A stretch of 64,000 nt of DNA from assembly GCF_004363245.1 (NCBI RefSeq), contig NZ_SNYV01000017.1, positions 248,001-312,000 of the forward strand, written 5' to 3'. Under the pieces are notes generated by a model that did not search any database, was not told the origin of the DNA, and worked only from the letters and a program-made list of their open reading frames with translations. Within the stretch, counting starts at the first letter, position 1, and each line of letters begins with the position of its first letter. The position numbers and the translations under genes were made by a program. This document shows, piece by piece, positions 43,038 through 52,243 of the stretch. This stretch comes from Sphingobacterium yanglingense (lineage in GTDB: Bacteria; Bacteroidota; Bacteroidia; Sphingobacteriales; Sphingobacteriaceae).

Positions 43038-43348
43038 GTGTTTGATAGTTTGTTAAAAATTGTGTTTATTTTCTAATAATAGGTTTGTACACCAATAATT
43101 TAGTTAGACAAGTGTACGAAAAAAAAAGCGCTTATGCGTTTTTTTGCGCAACTATTTTTCAAAAGTTCACAAATAATAATTCTGCCAACTAACAAATTAT
43201 TCGAACAAAAACCAAAAAAAGACACACACACCTGAACAAACACCCTTAAAAACTGCAAATCAAACAGATAACATCACAACCACTATTCTTCAGGGATGAT
43301 TATCAAAAAAGCATGCAAACGCAAAGTGTATTATTACTCCAAAATAAA
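43038..43348. promoter_or_regulatory. Intergenic region upstream of SusC3 with two inverted repeats
   Basis: No gene seen. At 43087-43117 GTACAC and GTGTAC half-sites form an inverted repeat about 19 bp apart. At 43119-43145 an A-rich/CGC-TTAT-GCG/T-rich hairpin could be a terminator or operator. The SusC3 promoter should be here; no confident -33/-7 pair was found. Confidence 0.35.
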
Positions 43349-44245
43349 TTATTTCTCTTTCGACTTGAACCACAGCAAAAAATCATCTGCATCATTCTTC
43401 GAAACTACAATCTGCTGCGTATAACCTTCAGCCAATTCTAAGATCACTCCCTTATCCGGTCTAGGTTTAGTTCCCGATATTATATCACGGTGTACCACCG
43501 CATTACGGCCAGCCTTTCTATACACCTTCTTATCCAAACAACTATACAGTACTGTTAATGTATGATTATCTTCATAAAATTCGCCTACCCCATAATATAT
43601 TTTATTAATCCCCTCACTATGCCATATCAGTTTTACAGGGATATCCAACAGCCTGATATCCTCACCATCTCGGATCGCGATGACCGGATTCTCCTCCGCT
43701 ATCGTTTCCTCCTCCTTATCTCCACCTATTACTTCCTCTTCTTTTTTTGTCAATAGCTCGAAATACGCATCTTTGAGCGATTCTATACAGCAGAAAAAAC
43801 TATATACCAAAGGGACAATTAGTGAAAACGGAATCTGAAACAAACGATAATTCATCCTTACCAACTGCCTATTGGTAATCCGCTCATACACTTCATCGTA
43901 TGCTTCCATAAACAAAAAACCTCCGACAATAGCCGTTATCATCTGTATAAACATGCGTCCGTAATAGCCATCCTTCCAGGGTTGTCTGACATCGAGATAC
44001 GCCGTCATTCCGTAAATATATTCCATCACACAACCCACCAATATCCAAGAAAAAAACAGATCAAAATAATAGGCCCAATTGAAAACTACAAGTTCGAAAA
44101 ACCGTGACCCTTTGCCCATTTTAACGCCCAAAAGCGACATACAAATAGCGATTATAACTGCCCATACCCAACGCAGTATGCGTTTTTCTTTATCACTAAA
44201 TTTAGGTGATTCGTCATCCCCATTCTCCATAAAATGTAAAATCAT
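43349..44245 (-). CDS. Membrane-anchored LytTR-like regulator
   Basis: 298 residues; Met6 (44230) is an equally good start. Four hydrophobic helices occupy about 27-165 ('LRWVWAVIIAICMSLLGVKM', 'AYYFDLFFSWILVGCVMEYI', 'MFIQMITAIVGGFLFMEAYD', 'QIPFSLIVPLVYSFFCCIES'). An acidic linker (KKEEEVIGGDKEEETIAEE) leads to a C-terminal domain resembling LytTR: 'KLIWHSEGINKIYYGVGEFY', 'VYRKAGRNAVVHRDIIS', 'LAEGYTQQIVVSKNDADDFL'. The likely role is membrane-linked transcription control, perhaps of the neighbouring SusC3/SusD3 genes (inference). Confidence 0.65.
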   Translation of the reverse strand: MILHFMENGDDESPKFSDKEKRILRWVWAVIIAICMSLLGVKMGKGSRFFELVVFNWAYYFDLFFSWILVGCVMEYIYGMTAYLDVRQPWKDGYYGRMFIQMITAIVGGFLFMEAYDEVYERITNRQLVRMNYRLFQIPFSLIVPLVYSFFCCIESLKDAYFELLTKKEEEVIGGDKEEETIAEENPVIAIRDGEDIRLLDIPVKLIWHSEGINKIYYGVGEFYEDNHTLTVLYSCLDKKVYRKAGRNAVVHRDIISGTKPRPDKGVILELAEGYTQQIVVSKNDADDFLLWFKSKEK

Positions 44246-45154
44246 AACTCCTCGGTTTAAACACTAAAATACTGGCTAACATAATATTACAAAAACAAAC
44301 TCACAATTTCAAAAAACTTGGCAGGATATCACCATATCTCACGAATATCCGTGGATAAATACGGGAAAAAGTGGGTTCCTTATTTCCTTTGCTTTAGATC
44401 AGACAACGACGGATTAAAAAAATATTGGTGAGCGTACCGAGAGCTGAACCATCTTTCCCGATGGTATATCGTTCTGAGCAAAATAGACACAGGCAGTGAG
44501 ACCCGCTATTTATATCCTTCGGTACGCCATAGGGCTGGATGGGATAGCTCAGGACACAGGGACGCGGGTACAGCGATACAGTGCAAACAAAACCAGTGGG
44601 CAGGACGCGCCAAGGCTGCGCCGCTGAGAACAAGGAGCCTTGGCGGAGCAAATAACAGTATAGAATACCAATTGAGATGAAATATCCATGTAGCAGGACT
44701 GCACAAACATGAATGAAAACACTTTGGATATTCCATATGACTATTAAAAGGCAAATTATTTACAGATGAAAAGAGTAGACACAGCATTACACATCATGAC
44801 AGCATGGCTCGCCAGTATGCGATCACTGTCTCTATCCGCAAGATTACGGATCAAGCTGTGCATACCCTTGACTACCACAGTAGCCTTTAGCTTATTCTAT
44901 CGACAACCAGACGTGTACATGAGCACACGCTTGCTCCGCCAGAGCCTCTTAGCCCAGCAGAGAGTCATCAACAGAATCTGGTACCGGCTCAAGTTTGCCG
45001 TATTCACGGGCAGCTCGGCTGTTCGGCCTCTAGGAGGCTGGCTGACCAAGCCCCCAGCATACTCCGAATGTACTTCGGAAAACCCTCGACCGCATCACTG
45101 AGAGGCAAACCCGTGATGCACACTAAACAATAAGATTTAAAAACATTTAAAACA
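44246..45154. other. 909-bp structured, GC-richer region without a convincing gene
   Basis: The middle (about 44390-45120) is more GC-rich than its surroundings. It holds strong inverted repeats: CGCCAAGGCT/AGCCTTGGCG (44608-44617 and 44636-44645), GCCTC-TAG-GAGGC near 45030, CCGAATGTACTTCGG near 45065, and GCATCAC/GTGATGC (45093-45120) just before the DUF6520-like gene. A 111-codon plus-strand frame at 44766-45101 has an Arg/Ser/Leu-rich, feature-poor product and is not called. A structured leader RNA or degenerate mobile DNA are both possible. Confidence 0.35.
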
Positions 45155-45583
45155 ATGCTTATGCGTTCTTTAAAAAACAACTGGCTAAGCGCTGGTATTA
45201 CATTATTATTTTTATTGGGAGCTTTCTTTGTGGTAAGAGCGATGGAGAAAAAAGAAATCAAAGAAACGATTCCCAAATCAAAACAACCTGTACAAAAAGC
45301 AGAAGTTCTTTACACTTTCGAATATAAGGGACCTGACTTCAGTAAGGCAAACGTTGAGAACGAAGCGAATTGGGTTTACACTCCGAATACAGAGCTCTGC
45401 GAAGGATCGGAAGAAATCCCCTGCCGGATACAGGTATCACAATCTTATGTTGATAATCCAACAACTTCACCTACATTGAAATCAATGACAAACATTACTG
45501 CTGATTTAAACCCAATAAGTAATACTCATTTTGTAGATGGAATAGCAGATGCTTCTGGCGTAATTTCGAATAGAGCATTGTAA
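45155..45583 (+). CDS. Small secreted/membrane-anchored protein, DUF6520-like
   Basis: 142 residues; Met3 (45161) is an alternative start. One hydrophobic N-terminal helix (WLSAGITLLFLLGAFFVVRA) serves as signal or anchor. The following region 'NEANWVYTPNTELCEGSEEI' with two Cys (C-x8-C) recalls small Bacteroidota DUF6520 proteins found as paralogue families near SusC/SusD/TlpA clusters; this is recall and uncertain. It is opposite in strand to its neighbours and followed by a clear terminator, so it is a single-gene unit. Function unknown. Confidence 0.55.
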   Translation: MLMRSLKNNWLSAGITLLFLLGAFFVVRAMEKKEIKETIPKSKQPVQKAEVLYTFEYKGPDFSKANVENEANWVYTPNTELCEGSEEIPCRIQVSQSYVDNPTTSPTLKSMTNITADLNPISNTHFVDGIADASGVISNRAL

Positions 45584-45609
45584 ACCAAATTACCTCACTC
45601 TACTTAACG

Positions 45610-45655
45610 AATCCCCTCCACCTTACATTATTTTGTAGGAAAGGAGGGGATTTTC
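45610..45655 (+). terminator. Intrinsic terminator of the DUF6520-like gene
   Basis: 10-bp perfect stem AATCCCCTCC / GGAGGGGATT with extra pairing in the loop (CCTTAC/GTAGGA region), followed by TTTTC on the plus strand. It lies between convergent genes and may also stop the SusD4 transcript. Confidence 0.8.
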
Positions 45656-45666
45656 TAAACTGCCGA

Positions 45667-47028
45667 CTAGTTTTGTTCTATCCCGGTAATCCGAATAATA
45701 TCATCAGGTAACGGCAAAGCGTAAAACTTATCATTAGGCTCTAATTGAAAGATTTTTCCATCTACGATCCTAGTCGGTGAAATACCGGCACCTTCTTTAT
45801 TCAACCTTTTTATATCAATCCACCGAAGACCTCTCATTAACAACTCTTTTCTACGCTCACGAAGTATAAGTTCTAATGCTACTTGAGCAGTTGTAACCTG
45901 AAGATGGACATAATTGACCTTATTATTCCACCTTGATTTAAGCAAGCTATTTAAATCCGACATTGCTCTCTCAACATTCCCTAATCTAGCATTGCATTCT
46001 GCTCGTATCAAATAGAGCTCATCTACAGCTATTCCTGAAAAAAAGATATTTGCATCAGCAGCATAACTCCCTTTAAATTGATGGTAACCACTATTTGCTC
46101 TAAAGAATCCAGCTTTTCTCAAATCATTATCATCATAACTTGCGTATAGTAACGTATCAATTTTCGCTCTTGCAGGTCGGTGAAGTCCAAATCCTGCGAA
46201 CATCTCGGTATAAAAAACAATCTCTTTATTGAATTTCTTGAAAGGAACAGTGTTACCTATACTACCATTTATATCCGAATCAACATTATAATCCATCAAC
46301 TTATTCTTTATTGCGAGCGCCCTATCCACATATTTCAATGCGCTATCAGGAATCGACATCGAAAGATACGTACGCGCCAATAGTCCGTAGACAGCAGCTT
46401 TTGATGGTCGCATAACGTGCTGCGGATGATCCGGAAGACAAAGCGATGCATCCTTCAGGTCTCCAATGATTTGCTCATATGTCTCCCTCACTGAGGAACG
46501 TACCGATTTGACATTGAAATCCGACCCCGTCCGCAGGACTACACCTAAGTCATGACCCGCGGTCGACTCATCGTATACCTTCGCATGCTGCCACGCTAAC
46601 AAAAGGTAATAATATGATCTAAAAAAAAGAGCAGTACCTCTAACATTGTCCCAACTAGACTTATTAACCATTGACCTTCCGATGTCTTCTAATCGCTCTA
46701 GACACAAATTTGCGTTATAAACGACTTGGTAGGATTTAGACCAATCATTTCCATAACTATAATATTCTGGATTATAACTGTAAATTAATGAATATCCTGA
46801 TGCAATGGACGCCAGTGTTGATGGCGTCAAAAAAATATCGTCAGCCATCGATTCCATAAACCCCGGAGTACTTGTATTCATCGTCACTGCATCATCTAAT
46901 AATGCTTGTAAATCTTCGATTGACGAAGGAGTAACCAAGCTCTTATCAGATTTCTCTTCTAGGAACTTTTCACAAGACAATGTCCCTAAGAGAATGCCTA
47001 GACACAAAATAACACATATATTTCTCAT
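45667..47028 (-). CDS. RagB/SusD-family outer-membrane lipoprotein
   Basis: 453 residues, on the short side for SusD. Lipobox LGTLSC (Cys about 19) then 'EKFLEEKSDKSLVTPSSIED', a common SusD opening. Features include 'GTALFFRSYYYLLLAWQHAK', 'AAVYGLLARTYLSMSIPDSA' and C-terminal 'ILRERRKELLMRGLRWIDIK', 'FYALPLPDDIIRITG'. It partners SusC4 and a TlpA protein in one operon. Such SusC/SusD/TlpA groups are common in Sphingobacteriaceae; the ligand is unknown and may be peptidic rather than glycan. Confidence 0.93.
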   Translation of the reverse strand: MRNICVILCLGILLGTLSCEKFLEEKSDKSLVTPSSIEDLQALLDDAVTMNTSTPGFMESMADDIFLTPSTLASIASGYSLIYSYNPEYYSYGNDWSKSYQVVYNANLCLERLEDIGRSMVNKSSWDNVRGTALFFRSYYYLLLAWQHAKVYDESTAGHDLGVVLRTGSDFNVKSVRSSVRETYEQIIGDLKDASLCLPDHPQHVMRPSKAAVYGLLARTYLSMSIPDSALKYVDRALAIKNKLMDYNVDSDINGSIGNTVPFKKFNKEIVFYTEMFAGFGLHRPARAKIDTLLYASYDDNDLRKAGFFRANSGYHQFKGSYAADANIFFSGIAVDELYLIRAECNARLGNVERAMSDLNSLLKSRWNNKVNYVHLQVTTAQVALELILRERRKELLMRGLRWIDIKRLNKEGAGISPTRIVDGKIFQLEPNDKFYALPLPDDIIRITGIEQN

Positions 47029-47039
47029 AAATTATCAAA

Positions 47040-50000
47040 TTAAAAACTTGACCTAACTCCCAATGCTATCGTACGTGACTGTGGGTAGGTAGATGGATAG
47101 TCAGGGTCAACATTAGCATTATTAGCGCGCCACAGAATTCCAAGATTAGATGCTATAGCATAGAGTTGTAAACGTTCAAAAGGTAGGCTTTTAGTGTTCT
47201 TCTTAATCAAAACGTCATAAGAGATATTAATATAATTAAGCCTCACGTGATCCCCTCTAACTACATTAACGTCTGAGGTCGCATAAAAGGCATCTCTACC
47301 AGAAACACTCGAAAAATCAAAAGAAGACACATCAGTCAAAAATTCATCACCTGCCTGCCTCCATCTCTTAGCATAATCAGCATGCCCCACTCCTCTATCA
47401 ACCAATGATGAGTATGAAATTGCAGATTTAAAGAGATAGTACTTGAACTTGTACCCGATATTTACAGCGAGCGACAGCCTATCCCAAACAAATGTATTAA
47501 TCAGAGAGCCAAAATATTCAGGCACAGCAGTCCCTTTGTATACCACATTCTCACTTCTACCTTCAGAATATGCTTCTTTACTGATCTCTGTATAATCCGT
47601 ACTAAGCTCTCCATTCAGATATCCCTGAGGATTCCCTGCCTCATCCAGACCTCCCCACTTATAAGCAGCTATCGCATACAAAGGCTGTCCAATTACAGGA
47701 TTAATACTATTACCCGTAGATGTTGACGCTATTTTTGCACCTGAGCTAAAATAATCAGTAGTCTTGCTCATATTGTAATTAAACAACACAGAAGTATTCC
47801 ATTGCACACCTTTACTCAGATTCCTTGAATTTAAGACAACGTCAACACCATTTCCTTCCATAGCAGCGATATTCTTTATAATTTCCGAACTCCTTCCCCA
47901 CGCGGTATAATCATAAGGTGTCGTTCCATAAAGATCGGTTCCTTTCTTCCGATAGTATTCCACCGTCCCACTTATCCTTTTATCTATTGATGCAAATTCA
48001 ACTTTTAAATTGAGTTGAGCAGACTGCTCCCAGCGTAGCTCAGGGTTATTCAATGTAGATATTCTTGCAAATCGTAATCTTGTAGCAGCATAGGTCGCAT
48101 AACTAGCGACAGGCAATGCAGACCTACTTAAATCTACATTACCACTATGCCCATAAGTAGCGGTCAATTTCAAAAAAGGCAAAAGAGAGTTAAATATGTA
48201 AAATTTTTCGTCAGAGACATTCCACCCCATACCAACTGACCATAAAGGCTTCCACTTATCATTTGTATTAGCACCAAAGATATTCGACCCGTCAGCTCTT
48301 GCACTAGCTGACAAAAGATACTTTTTATCATAGATGTAAAGTGCATTGCTATATCCAGAGATAAAACGGTTATTAATATTGGAAAGCACTCCTCCAGAAG
48401 GCAAACTTGACATATTTCCGGTTATTAGATTAGGATATGAATTCACAAAATCTACATTCGTATAGGTGAGAGGATCATCATAATATCCATAATATACAGA
48501 AGCCATGCTATGATTTTTGGCTTCTCTAGCTTCTGTTCCTACTATAAAAGAAACGCGATGCTGCTTCCATGTACGGTCAAAATCCGCTTGAGCCCTCACT
48601 GTATGTGACTCTCGACTCCCCAAGGCACTGTTTCTAACTCCGCCTCTAGGTACAACATTTATGACTAGTCCTGTCGATGGGTTTAACTGGCTATAAGAGT
48701 TTACCAAATTTCTAGCATAGAAACTTTCCTCATCCGCTATTGTATTGGACTCGCTAGATTGACGTTGATACTGGTATTTAAGGCTAAAATTAACACCAGG
48801 TACTATTTTATAAGTTAGTCCCACATTACCAAACAGCTCGTTCTGTCTATTATGCGTCCTATTATGTTTAAAATCTTCCAAAGGATAATACTTCCAGTCC
48901 AACAATTTACCACCCGCCACAGTATCCGTATAAACACCCCTATAGTTAGGAGATACCGCTAGAGAATTACCATATTCATCTGCAAAGCTCAAGTATGATG
49001 GCCATCTACCAGACACCTGCGTATTATTATACGCGAGTCTTCCAGATTCCGAGGTACTATTTGTATAGTATAATCCTGTCGAAACCGTGACACTCTCTAC
49101 TGGTCGAAACATATGATTCGCTTTTAGGTTCACCTTGGCATTTTTACTATAAGATACATCCTTACTATTATCATACCCAGCAGAAACATTATAACTATGT
49201 TTATAGCCACCTCCAGCTACGCTCAAGTTATGCTGCTGAGTCACCCCTGTCCCATAAAAGTATTTGTCGTACTCATCTCGAATATCCGTATTGATGAACT
49301 TGTTAATTCGCTGCGCAGAATCCGCAGCTGATATCTCTCCCATTCGCCTCTGTAAAAAAACTTCAACAGCAGGAGTTAATGCAGAATAAGGTGTTCCATT
49401 AATTCGACTATCAAAATACCCTCTATCAAATAACATACGCTCTACATCAATATAATCTTTGGAAGACATCGTAGGATAATAATATAAATCAGGTTTTGCA
49501 GACACTATCATATTTGAATTAAATCCGAATCGCATAGGTTGGTTCAGTCTTCCCCGTTTAGTTGTAATCACAATCACACCATTTCCCGCTCTCGCTCCCC
49601 AAATACTTGCAGCCGAAGCATCTTTTAAAACAGAGACATTCTCAACATCATTCGGATTTATATTATTGACATCTCCCTCATAGATGAAATCATCCAGAAT
49701 AATCAAAGGGTCCAACGGCCCGTTTATGGTACTCAGTCCCCGTATCGAAATATTCGTTTCATTCTGTGGATTACCGTTCTGTCTACCTTTAGTAAATGCA
49801 AGACCACTAGTGACACCATCCAGCCTCTGTAGAATATTTACACCTGCCTGCTGGCTCAAGTCCTTCTGGTTCAAACTCACTGTTGATCCATTTATCTCAT
49901 TTGGTTTTAAGGTTTGATAGCCCGTATTTACAACATTGACTTCTTCAATTAAATTAGCCAGAGGTATCATCTCTAATTCCAACAATCCATCAATCTGATC

Positions 50001-50258
50001 GACAGGAAATACGAGCCTCTCAAATCCTACATTCGTAACAATTAACGTATCTGGCAGTCGAGGTATCAATATATCGAACAATCCATTTTTTGTCACCGTC
50101 ACATTTTTGCTCACTAGGGCTCGCACGGTGAATTCGACTCTTTCGAGACCACCATCTTTAATTGAAACACGGCCCCTAAAACGGTTAATTTTGTCCTGAG
50201 CTAAGCTAGCTACCGTAATTAAACACAGCACCACAGCCATAATCGTATTTAGCCTCAT
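47040..50258 (-). CDS. SusC/RagA-family TonB-linked outer-membrane transporter
   Basis: 1072 residues. Signal peptide (to about 20), CarboxypepD_reg-like domain ('RGRVSIKDGGLERVEFTVRA'), SusC box 'EEVNVVNTGYQTLKPNEING', plug 'DVENVSVLKDASAASIWGAR' and 'VIVITTKRGR', barrel ending 'SRTIALGVRSSF'. The stop codon of the upstream TlpA gene is 1 bp from its start, showing tight coupling. It pairs with SusD4. Confidence 0.93.
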   Translation of the reverse strand: MRLNTIMAVVLCLITVASLAQDKINRFRGRVSIKDGGLERVEFTVRALVSKNVTVTKNGLFDILIPRLPDTLIVTNVGFERLVFPVDQIDGLLELEMIPLANLIEEVNVVNTGYQTLKPNEINGSTVSLNQKDLSQQAGVNILQRLDGVTSGLAFTKGRQNGNPQNETNISIRGLSTINGPLDPLIILDDFIYEGDVNNINPNDVENVSVLKDASAASIWGARAGNGVIVITTKRGRLNQPMRFGFNSNMIVSAKPDLYYYPTMSSKDYIDVERMLFDRGYFDSRINGTPYSALTPAVEVFLQRRMGEISAADSAQRINKFINTDIRDEYDKYFYGTGVTQQHNLSVAGGGYKHSYNVSAGYDNSKDVSYSKNAKVNLKANHMFRPVESVTVSTGLYYTNSTSESGRLAYNNTQVSGRWPSYLSFADEYGNSLAVSPNYRGVYTDTVAGGKLLDWKYYPLEDFKHNRTHNRQNELFGNVGLTYKIVPGVNFSLKYQYQRQSSESNTIADEESFYARNLVNSYSQLNPSTGLVINVVPRGGVRNSALGSRESHTVRAQADFDRTWKQHRVSFIVGTEAREAKNHSMASVYYGYYDDPLTYTNVDFVNSYPNLITGNMSSLPSGGVLSNINNRFISGYSNALYIYDKKYLLSASARADGSNIFGANTNDKWKPLWSVGMGWNVSDEKFYIFNSLLPFLKLTATYGHSGNVDLSRSALPVASYATYAATRLRFARISTLNNPELRWEQSAQLNLKVEFASIDKRISGTVEYYRKKGTDLYGTTPYDYTAWGRSSEIIKNIAAMEGNGVDVVLNSRNLSKGVQWNTSVLFNYNMSKTTDYFSSGAKIASTSTGNSINPVIGQPLYAIAAYKWGGLDEAGNPQGYLNGELSTDYTEISKEAYSEGRSENVVYKGTAVPEYFGSLINTFVWDRLSLAVNIGYKFKYYLFKSAISYSSLVDRGVGHADYAKRWRQAGDEFLTDVSSFDFSSVSGRDAFYATSDVNVVRGDHVRLNYINISYDVLIKKNTKSLPFERLQLYAIASNLGILWRANNANVDPDYPSTYPQSRTIALGVRSSF

Positions 50259-50259
50259 C

Positions 50260-50916
50260 TTAATGTTCCTTTAGCTTCAATTCGACATTCCTACCATCCA
50301 CGACCCCGAAAATATTATCTCGGGTCACTTCCTGAGAAGATGTTATCGCTCTAACTACACCTTCTTTTCCTATCCATACATAGTGAGGGATAAATTTTCT
50401 AGGAAACACCTGCTTCAGCACTTTATCATTAACGACAAAAGGAAGGCTAATTGCACTTTCTAAATTTGAGATGAATGTGCCAACTTTTTCATATGAATCT
50501 CCTGTTCCTTCAATACTATTCACCAATACAAACTGTATGTCCTCCTTAAGTGAAAAATTAAGTGAGTCTAGTTTAGGAAAGGCCTTAACACAACTCCCAC
50601 ACCATGTAGCCCAAAAATCAAGTATAATCAGTTTGCCACGATAGTCATTTAGGGCAATAGTATCTTTACCTTCAGGATGGTTTATAACCTGCATGGGCAT
50701 ATCCCAAAGTTCTTCTGGAATTGTATCGCCAATCTGCAAAGGCTTAATCTTGTTAAGCCCTACGGCTTCCTGTCCACTAACAGGTAAGACCGTAAGGCAA
50801 CTAAACAACACACAGAATATTATAGTTAGTGATAATGTTCTAATTGTTAGTAGATTGGAGGGAAATTGGTTTTCAAAAAAGAGCATACCTCTCCCACCCC
50901 TTAAAAAATTGTTCAT
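50260..50916 (-). CDS. TlpA-family thiol:disulfide oxidoreductase
   Basis: 218 residues. The N-terminus has a hydrophobic segment (about 27-48, LSLTIIFCVLFSCLTVLPVS); Met11 is an alternative start. The thioredoxin fold has the redox motif WCGSC in 'LIILDFWATWCGSCVKAFPK' and a cis-Pro region near 'FPRKFIPHYVWIGK'. It is periplasmic or membrane-anchored and is first gene of the TlpA-SusC4-SusD4 operon. It may reduce disulfides in imported peptides or partner lipoproteins (inference). Confidence 0.9.
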   Translation of the reverse strand: MNNFLRGGRGMLFFENQFPSNLLTIRTLSLTIIFCVLFSCLTVLPVSGQEAVGLNKIKPLQIGDTIPEELWDMPMQVINHPEGKDTIALNDYRGKLIILDFWATWCGSCVKAFPKLDSLNFSLKEDIQFVLVNSIEGTGDSYEKVGTFISNLESAISLPFVVNDKVLKQVFPRKFIPHYVWIGKEGVVRAITSSQEVTRDNIFGVVDGRNVELKLKEH

Positions 50917-51589
50917 TTTAAAAGATTTAGTTTTAAGGCAAAATCGTAAAACTGCAAAATCGACCTATAGATCGGTTTCACTTAATCCACGGTTTTACCG
51001 CACTTAATAAATTGATTCTAAAAAATCGGCAGTCCCCTTTTGGTGGTCTATATCTTGGATTTCATAATGTTTATAATTGGGCTGCACCGAAACGATTGGT
51101 CACATGGACCACCTGTCGTCGACCGAACTATTCGGGAGCACAGATTAGATTTTTTTGAAGTTGTTTTTTTAGGATTATCATAACTCACTTTTTAAATTTA
51201 TCTCTTTAAAAATAGCGAGCGGAGGAAAATGAAAAACGACATAGTCCTCTACTCGTCCCCTCCCCAGCCAGGTCGGAAAGACGAGTGAGCTACCTATGCC
51301 GTAATTCCAAATATATGAATAAAATATATAGGCACGATCATAGGAGCATCACTCGAAACATCCTACTTCCTATTATTTGGCTGGGGAGAGTTGGACGTAT
51401 TAAGTTCGCTCAATGTCAAATACATTCTGACATTCAAACTGATATATACAAAAACTACTAATTCATTTTTCCTTGTTTTGTCTTCAAATATAGGAATAAA
51501 AATAAAAACCTCCAAATTTAGGAGGTTTAAAAAACTTATTCGGGGGTTTGATATTCTAAAAAGAACACAATACTCTCCAAATTTGTATC
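50917..51589. other. 673-bp intergenic region with paired distant repeats
   Basis: The first 90 bp must contain the promoter of the TlpA operon; on the minus strand an ATTTTG...TACGATTTTG stretch is promoter-like. CTCCCCAGCCA (51260-51270) is complementary to TGGCTGGGGAG (51378-51388), and ACTCGTC/GACGAGT form an overlapping local hairpin, so a folded RNA of about 130-150 nt is possible. A hairpin AAACCTCC/GGAGGTTT at 51506-51528 is followed on the minus strand by a T-rich run. The 72-codon frame at 51391-51609 is not credible. Confidence 0.35.
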
Positions 51590-51955
51590 ATGGAAGACTC
51601 TATAGGTAATTATATTCGTCGATATCTCAGAAATAATGGAATATCTAACACAGAAGCAGGAGATTCTATTGGTTTATCCGAATCTGCTTTTGAAAAGGTA
51701 TTAATGAAGGATGATATACATATCAATAGGTTGCTAAAGCTATCCTCCTATCTTGATAAAAATCTACTAGAATACTATTATGAAAAGGACCCCTTAGTAA
51801 GATTTAAGAAAAACGAAGTTGCAGATTTATTACAAAAAATAGAATTCTTAGAAAACTCTCTTCAACAACAAGCTAAGGCTATCATTGACAAAGATAAAAT
51901 CATAGAGTTTCAAGATAAGCTAATATCTGAACTTGAAGGAAAACTAAATAGCTAA
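51590..51955 (+). CDS. Small HTH protein with C-terminal coiled coil
   Basis: 121 residues. Residues 5-60 read as a Cro/XRE-like HTH: 'IGNYIRRYLRNNGISNTEAG', 'DSIGLSESAFEKVLMKDDIH' and 'INRLLKLSSYLDKNLLEYYY'. The rest (about 72-121) is a charged heptad-patterned coiled coil ('ADLLQKIEFLENSLQQQAKA', 'IEFQDKLISELEGKLNS'). It is probably a dimeric DNA-binding regulator, with no visible sensor. It is an isolated AT-rich gene between minus-strand genes, as expected for accessory DNA. Target unknown. Confidence 0.65.
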   Translation: MEDSIGNYIRRYLRNNGISNTEAGDSIGLSESAFEKVLMKDDIHINRLLKLSSYLDKNLLEYYYEKDPLVRFKKNEVADLLQKIEFLENSLQQQAKAIIDKDKIIEFQDKLISELEGKLNS

Positions 51956-52051
51956 CGACTACATCTTTGGTTCCTCTTTGCAATCTCAAAAACCCTCCCT
52001 ATATTCGACAACAATCTACGGTTAATACACGCTGGATTCTCCCTTAAACTA

Positions 52052-52106
52052 CCTTGAGTCCGTGTTGAGTCCGAGTCCACTCCATGTTGAGACCGAGCCT
52101 ACCTTA
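52052..52106. repeat. Short degenerate 22-bp direct repeats
   Basis: TGTTGAGTCCGAGTCCACTC and TGTTGAGACCGAGCCTACCT are adjacent 22-bp period copies, with a further half copy CTTGAGTCCG upstream. The surrounding 51956-52243 gap has no gene. Confidence 0.45.
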
Positions 52107-52243
52107 GACCTAGGGCAGTAGCACCTTAGGCCCAGCTCGCACACAGTTACCTTCTTAATAGGTTCTTAATACTATCTATAGTATAGCTATGATGCAGCAC
52201 ATCTACATCTCCCGGTATAATTAAAGTCCTTATTTGTATAAAC

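Noticed and set aside
44766..45101. 111-codon plus-strand frame in the GC-rich region
   Set aside because: The product is Arg/Ser/Leu-rich with no domain or helix pattern, and the DNA is dominated by inverted repeats.
45155..45583. Bacteriocin or RiPP precursor
   Set aside because: The product is long, with a plain N-terminal helix and only two Cys, and there is no modification or export gene beside it.
51391..51609. 72-codon plus-strand frame overlapping the start of the HTH gene
   Set aside because: Low-complexity Lys/Thr/Ile product from AT-rich spacer; it overlaps the better supported gene in another frame.
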